DNA from: Clostridia bacterium | Lineage (GTDB): Bacteria; Bacillota; Clostridia; Acetivibrionales; DSM-27016 | Assembly (NCBI GenBank): GCA_026414765.1 | Contig: JAOAIJ010000006.1 | Span: forward strand, 32,306-96,305 | Length of the DNA: 64,000 nucleotides | Reading direction: 5' to 3' | Part shown: one piece after another, positions 53,092 to 60,917 of the stretch | Position numbering within the stretch: the first letter of the stretch is position 1 | How the letters are laid out: each line of letters opens with the position of its first letter | The notes under the pieces: generated by a model | The model's database searches: none | What the model was told of the DNA's origin: nothing | Seen by the model: the letters and a program-made list of their open reading frames with translations, nothing else | Made by a program: the position numbers and the translations under genes

Positions 53092-53549
53092 CTCCTAACT
53101 CCCCTCAAACGCCTGTATGTATTGATAATAAAACACCTGAATGGCAGCATCCGGAGCCATAAAGCAGAAAGTAACCTCCACCAGGTAGAAGAACAACATA
53201 TTCTTTTCCCCTTCCTCCAGACGGCAGTCACAACAGCAGTCAACTGTTCAGGTGCCAGTGGCCCCTCAATCCATTGCTGTGCATCGCCTACCATATAAAA
53301 ACAATCTGCTTTCTTTGTTAGTACACGGTGCAGTATATATTCTCCGGTACGTCTCTTAATAAGTACGATATCTCCTCTGCATATGGAATCAAAGCATGTT
53401 TTTGAAAGCTCTACGCAATCCTCACCCTCTCTAAGAAAGGGATACATGCTCCACCCGGTTACAGTAATTTTCACAGAAGTATCTGTCTGCAGTATTTCTG
53501 ATATCACGGGAAACATATCTCCCGCCTTCACTCTTTTTACTTCACACAT
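53088..53549 (-). CDS. S24/S26 signal-peptidase-like protein (Ser/His type)
   Basis: The 153-residue protein has TGWSMYPFLREGE with Ser34 in the box B position, CRGDIVLIKRR, YILHRV with His74 in the place of the catalytic Lys or His, and VGDAQQW as a changed GDN box. The Ser-His arrangement is that of SipW/ER-type signal peptidases, though Lys65 is nearby. There is no clear N-terminal anchor; the C-terminal hydrophobic stretch (STWWRLLSALWLRMLPF) may serve. Its position suggests it removes the RiPP leader. It overlaps both neighbours. Confidence 0.75.
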   Translation of the reverse strand: MCEVKRVKAGDMFPVISEILQTDTSVKITVTGWSMYPFLREGEDCVELSKTCFDSICRGDIVLIKRRTGEYILHRVLTKKADCFYMVGDAQQWIEGPLAPEQLTAVVTAVWRKGKRICCSSTWWRLLSALWLRMLPFRCFIINTYRRLRGVRR

Positions 53550-54412
53550 TGGTATACCAACTCCATTGCTTGTCTATCCGGCCTGCATTTAAGCAAGTAA
53601 ACAGGTGTTGCAGCAACTATCCTTTCAAAAGAATCCATGGCAAGATTCATCATATTATTATCAAAATAAGGTAGGAAACATCTTGCCATAAGCCTATATA
53701 CAGCCTCTCTGTCAGAAATTCTGCATATTGAATTATCCGGGGCCTGTTCCAGTACAACAATGGCTGTAAGGGGCGCTCTCCTGTTTATGAACTTGTCTGT
53801 TGACCCTGCCCACGGTGTACCATAAACAAAGGCTCTTCCATCATGCAGGCGTATTGCAGGAGAATCATCATTAAGAACTCTTACCGAATCTCCCATATAC
53901 GTCTCCCACAATCTTACATGAGTAGACTTTCCGGTCCCTGACGGCGCAGAAAACACAATTCCCTTGCCCTCAAAATCTATGGAAGACGCATGCATTACTA
54001 TTCCCTCGTGTTTTAGTATCCGGTTCCTGAATAAGACACCTAAAATATGAAAAGAAATGTATTCTCCCGGAATTATATTATTAAAGCCGTAACTGGCATC
54101 ATTTTCATAAGTAATAGAAGTATTTCTCCACTCTTCATCAGTATCAAACATTGATACTATATGACCCTTTATTTCCGAGCGCCTGTAGCCGGAAAACCCG
54201 CCTTGACTGCTAGGTCTCCTGAACCACTTCACTACGTCATCCATCAGCAGTTCCCCGTCAGGAACATTGATACTTTCTTTTATCTTGAAATCGACTTTTA
54301 AATCGGAATTTTTTTTATCATTTGATAAAAAAGGACTCATACGGTTTGCTAAATACGAATTATCACCATTAATACCAATAGTAATATCAGCAACTTCATA
54401 TTGCGAATACAA
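53537..54412 (-). CDS. HPr-kinase-like protein, RiPP cassette 1
   Basis: A 291-residue protein with the HprK-type kinase core: IVMHASSI, Walker A SAPSGTGKST (155-164), an NDDSPAIRL segment with Asp182 and Asp183, and GTPWAGS. The N-terminal part is family-specific. Such proteins in lasso clusters phosphorylate the modified peptide; here the target would be the two precursors just upstream. TTG start with GAGGAGG upstream. A terminator-like hairpin separates it from precursor 1, so it may be expressed at a lower level. It has a paralog at 58062. Confidence 0.85.
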   Translation of the reverse strand: MYSQYEVADITIGINGDNSYLANRMSPFLSNDKKNSDLKVDFKIKESINVPDGELLMDDVVKWFRRPSSQGGFSGYRRSEIKGHIVSMFDTDEEWRNTSITYENDASYGFNNIIPGEYISFHILGVLFRNRILKHEGIVMHASSIDFEGKGIVFSAPSGTGKSTHVRLWETYMGDSVRVLNDDSPAIRLHDGRAFVYGTPWAGSTDKFINRRAPLTAIVVLEQAPDNSICRISDREAVYRLMARCFLPYFDNNMMNLAMDSFERIVAATPVYLLKCRPDRQAMELVYQCVK

Positions 54413-54430
54413 AGCAATTCCTCCTCACGT

Positions 54431-54475
54431 GAAAAAATACCACAATCCTGCCCTGTAAAACCATGGCAGGATTGC
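54431..54475 (-). terminator. Attenuator-like hairpin after precursor 1
   Basis: On the minus strand GCAATCCTGCC pairs with GGCAGGATTGT and is followed by GGTATTTTTT. It lies between the precursor gene and the kinase, a position suited to making much more peptide than enzyme. Confidence 0.7.
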
Positions 54476-54493
54476 AGTTTCATCCTGTTCCTT

Positions 54494-54643
54494 TTAGCCG
54501 TTAAGTCCTTCCCACCATTTGTATATTGTTTTACCACCGTCAATGGTACATGCGCCATCCTTCAGTACACAGGGACTTCCTGCCAATCTTTCTTCAGCTC
54601 TTAGTTCAACATATTGGAAAACCGGCTTTACATAGACTTTCAC
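54494..54643 (-). CDS. RiPP precursor peptide 1 (49 residues)
   Basis: GTG start at 54643 with AGGAGG eight bases upstream. The leader is MKVYVKPVFQYVELR followed by AEERLAG, matching the other two precursors at Tyr4, Lys6, Pro7, Phe9, Glu13-Leu14 and EERLA at 17-21. The core has Cys25 and Cys32, several glycines, and a TIYKWW segment close to the C-terminus. The Tyr-x-Lys-Pro start resembles the YxxP element of leaders bound by PqqD-like RRE domains. The core may receive one thioether or disulfide from the neighbouring radical SAM enzyme. Confidence 0.85.
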   Translation of the reverse strand: MKVYVKPVFQYVELRAEERLAGSPCVLKDGACTIDGGKTIYKWWEGLNG

Positions 54644-54719
54644 TCAATTCACCTCCTTAATGAAAAAATCAGACTTAATGAAGTTATCAATTCACATTAA
54701 CAACTTTAAATCATGTACC

Positions 54720-54863
54720 CTAGAAGTTATTATGGGCAGTAAACACTACCCCGTCCGGAGTTACCGTGTCCACTAGGCAGGTACCGTTGCATACGCTCCC
54801 TGCCAGCCTTTCTTCTGTTCTGAGTTCTATACACTCAAAGACCGGTTTGATGTAAATTTTCAT
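54720..54863 (-). CDS. RiPP precursor peptide 2 (47 residues)
   Basis: ATG start at 54863 with AGGAGG eight bases upstream. The leader MKIYIKPVFECIELR then TEERLAGS is nearly the same as precursor 1, but carries an extra Cys at 11. The core has Cys25 and Cys29 only four apart, then TPDGVVFTAHNNF. It lies 76 bases before precursor 1 and 150 bases after the radical SAM gene. Confidence 0.85.
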   Translation of the reverse strand: MKIYIKPVFECIELRTEERLAGSVCNGTCLVDTVTPDGVVFTAHNNF

Positions 54864-55013
54864 AAACTTCACCTCCTTTAGTAGATTTATGTTATATATA
54901 AAGCACCTTGTTCCCTAGCATACCAGTCGTTATAGACCATACATCCGGTAAGTATAAAGGGGCATAAGGTACTTTAATCAAATATAACCTGTCTGGATGA
55001 AAATTTATGATTT

Positions 55014-56150
55014 TCACAGATTTATAATGTTTTTGCGGGTTACTACCTCCATTCTCTTATGTGCCGTTTCACACAGATATGGTGCAGGTTTATCATAGCA
55101 ACCTGTTTCAGTTAGAAGTCTTGCAGGGCAGCGTGAACAATACTCCTTTACAGAGCATTCCGAACACGGATCACAGTTAGGTATGACAGAACAAAGCTTC
55201 TTCAGTCCCTCCCAGGCTTGTAAAAACCCAGTCTGTAAAGGATAGGTTTCCGGTTTGTTCATTATTCCGCATGCAAGCATCCGCCCATTCCAGGATATCC
55301 AGAAGCCGCATTTCCCTGCAGAGCAGCGGAAGGGATCCTCTTTTTCTGAACTTGGTGCCAATAGTTCTCCATTTGATTTCCCGCTTTGCTCATAATCATC
55401 CAGATTATCGTATGTAGCCGGATCCAGCGTTATCTCTCCATGCTTCCTTTTATTATATTCGGTAATACTCATCTCATATTCGGCCAGTTCTTCCGGAGAC
55501 AAGCGCTCTCCTTCAGGGTCTGAGCAGCATCCCTCTCTCCTCGGGGAAATATAGTTGACAACCCCGAATTTAATATTTCTCTTTTCAGCAAATGCAGCAA
55601 TTCTATTGAATTCATCCTTATTGCCCCTGACTACCGTCGTTTTGACTTCTACAACTATTCCCTCGGCAATAAGCAGGTCAATCCCCCGTACTGTCCGTTC
55701 ATATCCATCTGCAAAGCCACACACCTTTTCATACATTTCCGGTGTCGAACCGTAAAGAGTAACACTAACCTTCGACGGCGGCCTTTTTCCGAGCCACTTC
55801 GCAATTTCCGGAGTAATCATTGTTGCATTCGTATAAATCTGAATAATAAAACCCATTTCGGAAATCTGTTCATAAATTTCCTTAAAATCTTCACGCAAAA
55901 AAACCTCTCCACCAGTCAAAAGCAGAAATAGAACTCCTGCATCCCGCATCTCTTTTGCAAGGCGTATCCATTCCTCTGCCGAACGCTCATTTGCCATTGT
56001 CTGCTTATCGTTTACCGGCTGACACACATAACACATTTTGCATTTGAGGTTGCACCTGGGTGTCAGTTCAAATGCTCCGGATATCGGCAATCGCTTTTCT
56101 TTGGCGGCCGAAATCAGTTTATTGGTCAATTCCGTCCATGTATGAAGCAT
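55014..56150 (-). CDS. Radical SAM/SPASM peptide maturase, RiPP cassette 1
   Basis: A 378-residue radical SAM enzyme. CNLKCKMC (Cys33, Cys37, Cys40) binds the SAM cluster; LLTGGEVFLR is the GGE motif; the C-terminal SPASM domain has the CSAGKCGFWISWNGRMLACG block and CDPCSECSVKEYCSRC, for auxiliary clusters. Such enzymes make thioether, C-C or epimer changes in ribosomal peptides. The stop of the upstream PqqD gene abuts its ATG (TAAATG), so both are translated together. A paralog is at 59198-60319. Confidence 0.95.
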   Translation of the reverse strand: MLHTWTELTNKLISAAKEKRLPISGAFELTPRCNLKCKMCYVCQPVNDKQTMANERSAEEWIRLAKEMRDAGVLFLLLTGGEVFLREDFKEIYEQISEMGFIIQIYTNATMITPEIAKWLGKRPPSKVSVTLYGSTPEMYEKVCGFADGYERTVRGIDLLIAEGIVVEVKTTVVRGNKDEFNRIAAFAEKRNIKFGVVNYISPRREGCCSDPEGERLSPEELAEYEMSITEYNKRKHGEITLDPATYDNLDDYEQSGKSNGELLAPSSEKEDPFRCSAGKCGFWISWNGRMLACGIMNKPETYPLQTGFLQAWEGLKKLCSVIPNCDPCSECSVKEYCSRCPARLLTETGCYDKPAPYLCETAHKRMEVVTRKNIINL

Positions 56151-56414
56151 TTATTCTATCAATCCTTTCTGCTCCAAAGCCGCTATCAGCTCATGGATAT
56201 CCTCTCTTGCTGTATCCTCGTCAATATCATATTCCGATGTTATGATACTGATCAGCTCCTCTGTCTCCGCTCCTGCATCAAGCATCTTCCATATAAGTGC
56301 GCCACTTTCACTCAGGGTCATTAATCCATTGAACTCAACTACTCTCTGCCCAAGTGGAACTACTATCCATGATCCTGCAACCTCGCGCAGCATAAAACCA
56401 CTCTTAATCTGCAT
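56151..56414 (-). CDS. PqqD-like RRE protein, RiPP cassette 1
   Basis: An 87-residue PqqD-family protein: a winged-helix RiPP recognition element that binds the leader peptide and presents it to the radical SAM enzyme. FMLREVAGSWIVVPLG and VVEFNGLMTLSESGALIWKM are almost identical to its paralog at 60319. GGAGGG precedes the ATG. First gene of cassette 1. Confidence 0.9.
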   Translation of the reverse strand: MQIKSGFMLREVAGSWIVVPLGQRVVEFNGLMTLSESGALIWKMLDAGAETEELISIITSEYDIDEDTAREDIHELIAALEQKGLIE

Positions 56415-56852
56415 CTATACCCTCCGTAATTCAAAATAAGTATTGTGCCTCCCGGGTTAGCACAATGAATCAGCTTAACGAATACTCTTACAGGTTACAT
56501 TCACTGCCTGGTATAAATAAAATTCCCGTATTTAGGATATAGCGGAACAATACAGGAATTTTTCTTCTAAAAGCACCATGCTGTTTACTAATAAATACTA
56601 TATTACCATATTATTACAAACTCATAAAGATAATTTTAAAATTTTACAGTTTTATTGACACTACCGTTTATATCTGCGTACTACCAATCATGCAATATTA
56701 AGTCTTGAGAAATAATGCTGCTGCGGCTGGTTTTGCGGCTATGTAACCGTATTTTCCAGGTCTGTCTTTCCGCTTTATATGGATTAATCATTGCCCTTTT
56801 GAGAGGAAATATTCCCCTTATTATATATTTATAAAGTATTATTATCTTTGAC
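56415..56852. other. Divergent intergenic region between cassette 1 and manC
   Basis: About 440 bases without a gene. On the minus strand an imperfect hairpin (AAATTCC-GTATT against AATAC-GGAATTT, about 56519-56564) followed by a TTTTATTTAT tract sits in the leader of PqqD 1, looking like an attenuator. A small inverted repeat ATTGTGC/GCACAAT lies at 56442-56466. I could not fix the cassette 1 promoter. Confidence 0.45.
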
Positions 56853-56881
56853 TTGATGAAAATCCGCCATTAATGTATAAT
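56853..56881 (+). promoter_or_regulatory. Promoter of manC
   Basis: TTGATG (56853-56858) and a perfect TATAAT (56876-56881) are separated by 17 bases, about 58 bases before the manC start. Confidence 0.65.
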
Positions 56882-56938
56882 ATTTCCAGTAGTTTTATGG
56901 ATGGTGTTTAAAATATTTTTAGACGGATGGTACTGATT

Positions 56939-58015
56939 ATGGATAAATATGCAGTAATTATGGCAGGTGGCGGTGGTACAAGATTTTGGCCCATATCAAG
57001 GCAGCATAAACCGAAGCAGCTCTTGAATATAAGCGGAAATGATGTAATGATAAATGAAACTATCAAGAGGCTATTACCACTGATAGACATTCGAAACATC
57101 TATATAGTTACTAATGAAAAGCAGGGTGAAATCATAGGCAACCTGATAATGAAGGATTTCCCGAAGGAAAACATACTGTATGAGCCTGTGGGAAGAAATA
57201 CTTCGGCCTGTATTGCTTATGCAGCCTTTACTATCAGAAAAAAATCGGAAGATGCAGTCATGTGCATCCTTCCCTCCGATCACTATATTTCGGATGAAAA
57301 TAGATTCATCAAGCTTATGGATAGTGCCTTTAGAAGTGCAAAAACAACAGACAAGCTAATAACTATAGGCATCAAGCCTTCCTTTCCCTCGACAGGGTAC
57401 GGATATATCCGCTACAACAAGGAAATGGACAAAACAGCGGATTTTATGTATCCGGTGGAAGAATTTGTAGAAAAGCCGAACATTACTCTTGCCAAGAGTT
57501 ATCTTGAAGACGGGAATTACCTTTGGAACAGCGGCATGTTCATCTGGAGGGCTTCTATAATTTTGGACAACATAAACAGATATATGCCCAGGCTTTATAA
57601 AAGCTTTAACAATATATACGAGCATATCGGCACAAAGTCAGAAAAAGAGATGCTGGGAAAAATCTACCCGTCACTGCAAAGTATATCCATTGATTACGGA
57701 ATTCTTGAAAGAAGCGATGATGTCATGGTAATTCCGGGCGAATTCGGATGGAACGACGTAGGAAGTTGGGACTCCCTTGGTTTTATTTTTCCTACGGATG
57801 AAAATGGCAACATAGTAAAGGCAAAACACATAGGACTTGATACAAAAAACTCAATAATATATAGCAGCGGAAAGCTGATTGCAACTATCGGACTTGAAAA
57901 TCTCATCATAGCAGATGCCGGCGATGCCATACTTATATGTCCGAAAGAAAAAGCACAGGATGTAAAGGCTCTGGTAGAAAAACTTAAGTCCTGCGATATG
58001 GGGGATTACATATAG
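56939..58015 (+). CDS. manC: Mannose-1-phosphate guanylyltransferase
   Basis: The enzyme makes GDP-mannose from mannose-1-phosphate and GTP. MAGGGGTRFWPIS is the nucleotide loop; ILPSDHYI and FVEKPNI are conserved blocks; the end has GEFGWNDVGSW. At 358 residues it lacks the isomerase domain found in long bifunctional forms. It is a single gene on the plus strand, lying between the two RiPP cassettes, and more likely serves the polysaccharide locus. ATG at 56939 is supported by homology; four earlier codons are possible. Confidence 0.95.
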   Translation: MDKYAVIMAGGGGTRFWPISRQHKPKQLLNISGNDVMINETIKRLLPLIDIRNIYIVTNEKQGEIIGNLIMKDFPKENILYEPVGRNTSACIAYAAFTIRKKSEDAVMCILPSDHYISDENRFIKLMDSAFRSAKTTDKLITIGIKPSFPSTGYGYIRYNKEMDKTADFMYPVEEFVEKPNITLAKSYLEDGNYLWNSGMFIWRASIILDNINRYMPRLYKSFNNIYEHIGTKSEKEMLGKIYPSLQSISIDYGILERSDDVMVIPGEFGWNDVGSWDSLGFIFPTDENGNIVKAKHIGLDTKNSIIYSSGKLIATIGLENLIIADAGDAILICPKEKAQDVKALVEKLKSCDMGDYI

Positions 58016-58061
58016 TTCTCCTTCCTGCTTGAAAGATGATTTATGCACTTGACGCAACGTA

Positions 58062-58910
58062 TTAACCTATATATTGATACACAAGCTCTACAGCATCTTT
58101 ATCCGGCTTGCATTTAAGCAGATAAACAGGCGTAATCTCAATAATTTTCCCTAAAATATCTATAGCTCTCTCCATAAGCTCCCTTCCACAATACGTAAGG
58201 AAGCATCTTGGCATAAGCCGTTCTACAGCTTCATGGCACCTGAGCGTGCGTATACTATTCTCCACTGCCTGTTCCAGTACTATAATAGCTGTTAAAGGGA
58301 CGCTATGATTCAGGAAGTCCGGCGTCTTCCCACTCCAGGGTGTACCGGATACAAAAGGCCGTTCGTCCAGCAGCCTTACCGCAGGACGGTCCCCGTTCAG
58401 TATCCTTGCTCCCATATGAGTTTTCCAAAGATTTGCCTGGGTCGATTTACCGGTCCCCCCAGGAGCAGAAAACATAATACCTCTGTCTTTCCATTCTATA
58501 GCAGCTGCATGCATTACAATACCCCGATGAAACGGTATACAGCTGCAGAATAATATTTCACTCAGTATACCGGTAGCCGCGCGTTCACTGTGATGATTAT
58601 CCTTAATATATGAAATTGTCGCACAACTCCAACCTTCATTTGCATCAAGCCTGGATATGACCCTATCGCAATCATCCACTCCAATAAACGCAGACAGGCT
58701 GTTATTCCCATCTGTTCCTATGGCCCACTCTACCCCACCGTCTATCGTTGTCTGTCCTTTAGGTCTATAAATTTTATCAATACTTTTCAGTGAGATTTTC
58801 AAATCCGGCCTTCCTCTCTTCTGTGTGAAAAATGGTTCAAACCGGCCCAGCATATATGTATTGTCGGCTTCTATTTCAATAAGGACGCCTGCAATATCAG
58901 CTCTAAACAT
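58062..58910 (-). CDS. HPr-kinase-like protein, RiPP cassette 2
   Basis: A 282-residue paralog of the cassette 1 kinase: IVMHAAAI, Walker A SAPGGTGKST (148-157), NGDRPAVRL and GTPWSGK. Asp182 of the first copy is Gly173 here, while the following Asp174 is kept. That change could alter activity or leave the other Asp as the key acid. GGAGG precedes the ATG by 10 bases. Last gene of cassette 2; no peptidase or transporter follows it, so cassette 2 may share those of cassette 1. Confidence 0.8.
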   Translation of the reverse strand: MFRADIAGVLIEIEADNTYMLGRFEPFFTQKRGRPDLKISLKSIDKIYRPKGQTTIDGGVEWAIGTDGNNSLSAFIGVDDCDRVISRLDANEGWSCATISYIKDNHHSERAATGILSEILFCSCIPFHRGIVMHAAAIEWKDRGIMFSAPGGTGKSTQANLWKTHMGARILNGDRPAVRLLDERPFVSGTPWSGKTPDFLNHSVPLTAIIVLEQAVENSIRTLRCHEAVERLMPRCFLTYCGRELMERAIDILGKIIEITPVYLLKCKPDKDAVELVYQYIG

Positions 58911-58935
58911 GGAAAACAGTCCTCCAAAAATCTCA

Positions 58936-58995
58936 TCGGGATGTAAGCATGTTGTCTTTATTTAGTCGTGTCCGTTTATATTGCCTGCATCCCGA
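58936..58995 (-). promoter_or_regulatory. Hairpin between precursor 3 and kinase 2
   Basis: On the minus strand TCGGGATG pairs with CATCCCGA over a loop of about 43 bases, followed by TGAGATTTTT. It matches the position of the attenuator-like hairpin in cassette 1, though the stem is weaker. Confidence 0.45.
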
Positions 58996-59045
58996 CACTT
59001 ACTAAGGCAGCTGTACAAGCAGCATATACAGTCAAAGCGATTATC

Positions 59046-59192
59046 CTAGAAACTGGCTCCCTGCCTGCTGTTGGTAATATTGCAGGTTATGTCCTTGCTT
59101 CCATTGTTTCTGTCTTTATAGCAGTTGTCTGCCAGTCTTTCCTCCGATAATAGTTCTACAAATGTAAATGTTGGTTTTACATATTTTTTCAT
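59046..59192 (-). CDS. RiPP precursor peptide 3 (48 residues)
   Basis: The leader MKKYVKPTFTFVELL then SEERLADN aligns without gaps with precursors 1 and 2. The core has Cys24 and Cys37, is rich in Asn, and ends in -Ala-Ser-Phe. I chose the second of two adjacent ATGs because it keeps the 8-base spacing to AGGAGG seen in the other two; the AGG AGG TGA is itself the end of the radical SAM gene. A frame on the opposite strand (58968-59150) is an antisense shadow. Confidence 0.85.
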   Translation of the reverse strand: MKKYVKPTFTFVELLSEERLADNCYKDRNNGSKDITCNITNSRQGASF

Positions 59193-59197
59193 CATAT

Positions 59198-60319
59198 TCA
59201 CCTCCTATTATTTTTATAAAGCTTCCTTAATCTTGCATGTTCACACAGGTATTTTGAAGGTATATCAAATGAGCCTGTTTCATTTTTCAGTGCAGCAGGG
59301 CATGTCATACAGTAATCCTTCAATTCACACTCCCTGCACTCTTTGCAATGAGGTGTCGAGTTACAGAGTTCCTGCAAATATCTCCATGCTTCGTAGAAGC
59401 CCTTTTCGGACGGTAAAGTGTGTGGAGAATCTGCCAACCCGCAGGGAAGCATCCTGCCGTCCCAAGTAATCCAGAAAGCGCAGGTGCCCGCCGTACAATA
59501 AAACGGACTGTTACCTTCTTTAACTGGTGCATCAGCAGCAGTTGATTCATCATCCGACTTGCCGGCAAACGCTTTTCCGCCTGTCCCCGCACTGCTTGAT
59601 ATATCATCCGCCCTGTTACGGAAATACTCTTCTACCTTTATTTCATACTCGACTAACTCCCGGGGAGATAAGCGCTCTACCCCTGACAGTCTATTATGTT
59701 CATCCCTGCGTGGAGACACATAATTAACAATGCCGAGTTTTATCCCCCTGTCTCCTGCAAGCTCTGCTATCTTCTCAAAGTCACTGCTGTTATCATGTAT
59801 CACGGTTGTTCTTAATTCCAGAGTAATTCCCTCTTCCCTAAGGAAATCTATACCCCGTATGGCACTTTCAAAGCCCTCTGCATATCCGCAAACTTTTGAA
59901 TATGCCTCCTTCGAAGCACCGTATAATGATACTTCCATTTTTAAAGGCGGGATTTTTCCCAGCCACTTCGCAACATCCGGCGTTATCATAGTTGCATTGG
60001 TATATATTTCGATACCAAAACCCATTCCTGACATTTCTTCATATATCTCTTTAAAATCCCTCCGCAAAAAAACTTCGCCTCCGGTTAGCAGTAGGTAAAG
60101 CATGCCGGCATCACGCGCCTCACCGGCGAGTTGTATCCATTCCTTTGCAGAAAGCTCGTGTTCTATGGCTATTCTGTCTCCAGCCGGACGGCAGACATAA
60201 CACATTTTACATTTAAGATTACAGCGTGCGGTTAGTTCAAACTGTCCAGTTATTGGTACCTTCCTGTCTTTTGCCTGCTTCACCAGTTTGTTGCCCAGTT
60301 GACTCCATGAAATACCCAC
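59198..60319 (-). CDS. Radical SAM/SPASM peptide maturase, RiPP cassette 2
   Basis: A 373-residue paralog of the cassette 1 enzyme with the same CNLKCKMC cluster site at 33-40, LLTGGEVFLR, a CTAGTCAFWITWDGRMLPCG block and the C-terminal CKECRECELKDYCMTC SPASM end. GTG start shares its G with the PqqD stop (TAGTG), a 1-base overlap. Its last codons form the ribosome binding site of precursor 3, so maturase and substrate are tightly coupled. Confidence 0.95.
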   Translation of the reverse strand: MGISWSQLGNKLVKQAKDRKVPITGQFELTARCNLKCKMCYVCRPAGDRIAIEHELSAKEWIQLAGEARDAGMLYLLLTGGEVFLRRDFKEIYEEMSGMGFGIEIYTNATMITPDVAKWLGKIPPLKMEVSLYGASKEAYSKVCGYAEGFESAIRGIDFLREEGITLELRTTVIHDNSSDFEKIAELAGDRGIKLGIVNYVSPRRDEHNRLSGVERLSPRELVEYEIKVEEYFRNRADDISSSAGTGGKAFAGKSDDESTAADAPVKEGNSPFYCTAGTCAFWITWDGRMLPCGLADSPHTLPSEKGFYEAWRYLQELCNSTPHCKECRECELKDYCMTCPAALKNETGSFDIPSKYLCEHARLRKLYKNNRR

Positions 60320-60582
60320 TATTCACAAAGCCCTCTTTCTAGCATATTGGAAATAAACTCCTGAACATCAGCTCTTGCGGTAGCCTCATCGATATCATAC
60401 TCTTTCAAAACAAGATCAACCAGTTCATCCTCATCAGCGCCTTCTTCCAGCTTCCGCCAGAGTGATGCTCCACTCTCGCTTAAAGTCATTAGCCCATTGA
60501 ATTCTACTACCCTTTTCCCTAAAGGCACAACTATCCATGACCCTGCGACTTCCCTCAGCATGAACCCGTCTTTGATTTTCAT
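60319..60582 (-). CDS. PqqD-like RRE protein, RiPP cassette 2
   Basis: An 87-residue PqqD-family protein, 17 of its first 30 residues in one unbroken block shared with the cassette 1 copy (GFMLREVAGSWIVVPLG). The C-terminal half differs more (DEDELVDLVLKEYDIDEATA). ATG at 60582 has AGGGGGA six bases upstream, and aligns with the start of the other copy. First gene of cassette 2. Confidence 0.9.
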   Translation of the reverse strand: MKIKDGFMLREVAGSWIVVPLGKRVVEFNGLMTLSESGASLWRKLEEGADEDELVDLVLKEYDIDEATARADVQEFISNMLERGLCE

Positions 60583-60647
60583 CAGCACTCCCCCTAAACG
60601 ACAATTAAGTCCCCAAGCAAAAATATATTTTCTGTCTATATTCCCAT

Positions 60648-60676
60648 ATTATAACATATCTGTAGTTTGTATGTAA
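60648..60676 (-). promoter_or_regulatory. Promoter of RiPP cassette 2
   Basis: On the minus strand TTACAT (60671-60676) and TATAAT (60648-60653) are 17 bases apart, with a start near 60641 and a leader of about 60 bases before the PqqD gene. Confidence 0.65.
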
Positions 60677-60749
60677 TACCATTTATCTATTCCAATGCAG
60701 ACAATCGCCTTTATCGTCCACTATATATCGCTTCTTCAAATAACTTCCC

Positions 60750-60917
60750 CTACATTATTATCCAGTGTCCAATTTTTAAATCGGTAATACTTATTAATTT
60801 TGCCTCCCCAAACTCTTTTGTTACAGATCCTCTCGTCATCGCCTGAGTAAACTTCTTCCATATAAGCCTCCCACGATGTTTCTTTATTTCATCTTTTATT
60901 TCTCTTTTATAATCCAT
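60750..60917 (-). pseudogene. Short decayed coding remnant beside an orphan toxin tail
   Basis: An ATG frame of 55 residues (start MDYKREIKDEIKKHRGR) overlaps the end of the orphan toxin tail by 22 bases. After its stop the same frame continues as GKLFEEAIYSGR, which suggests an in-frame stop in a once longer gene. It could be what is left of an immunity or second toxin gene. No good ribosome binding site is seen. Confidence 0.3.

Noticed and set aside
58968..59150. 60-residue plus-strand frame
   Set aside because: It runs antisense to precursor 3 and its leader, and has no ribosome binding site.
50193..60676. Calling the peptide cluster a lasso peptide cluster
   Set aside because: The PqqD-like, kinase, nucleotidyltransferase and ABC genes fit, but there is no asparagine-synthetase-like cyclase and no B2 transglutaminase-type protease, and both cassettes have radical SAM/SPASM enzymes instead.
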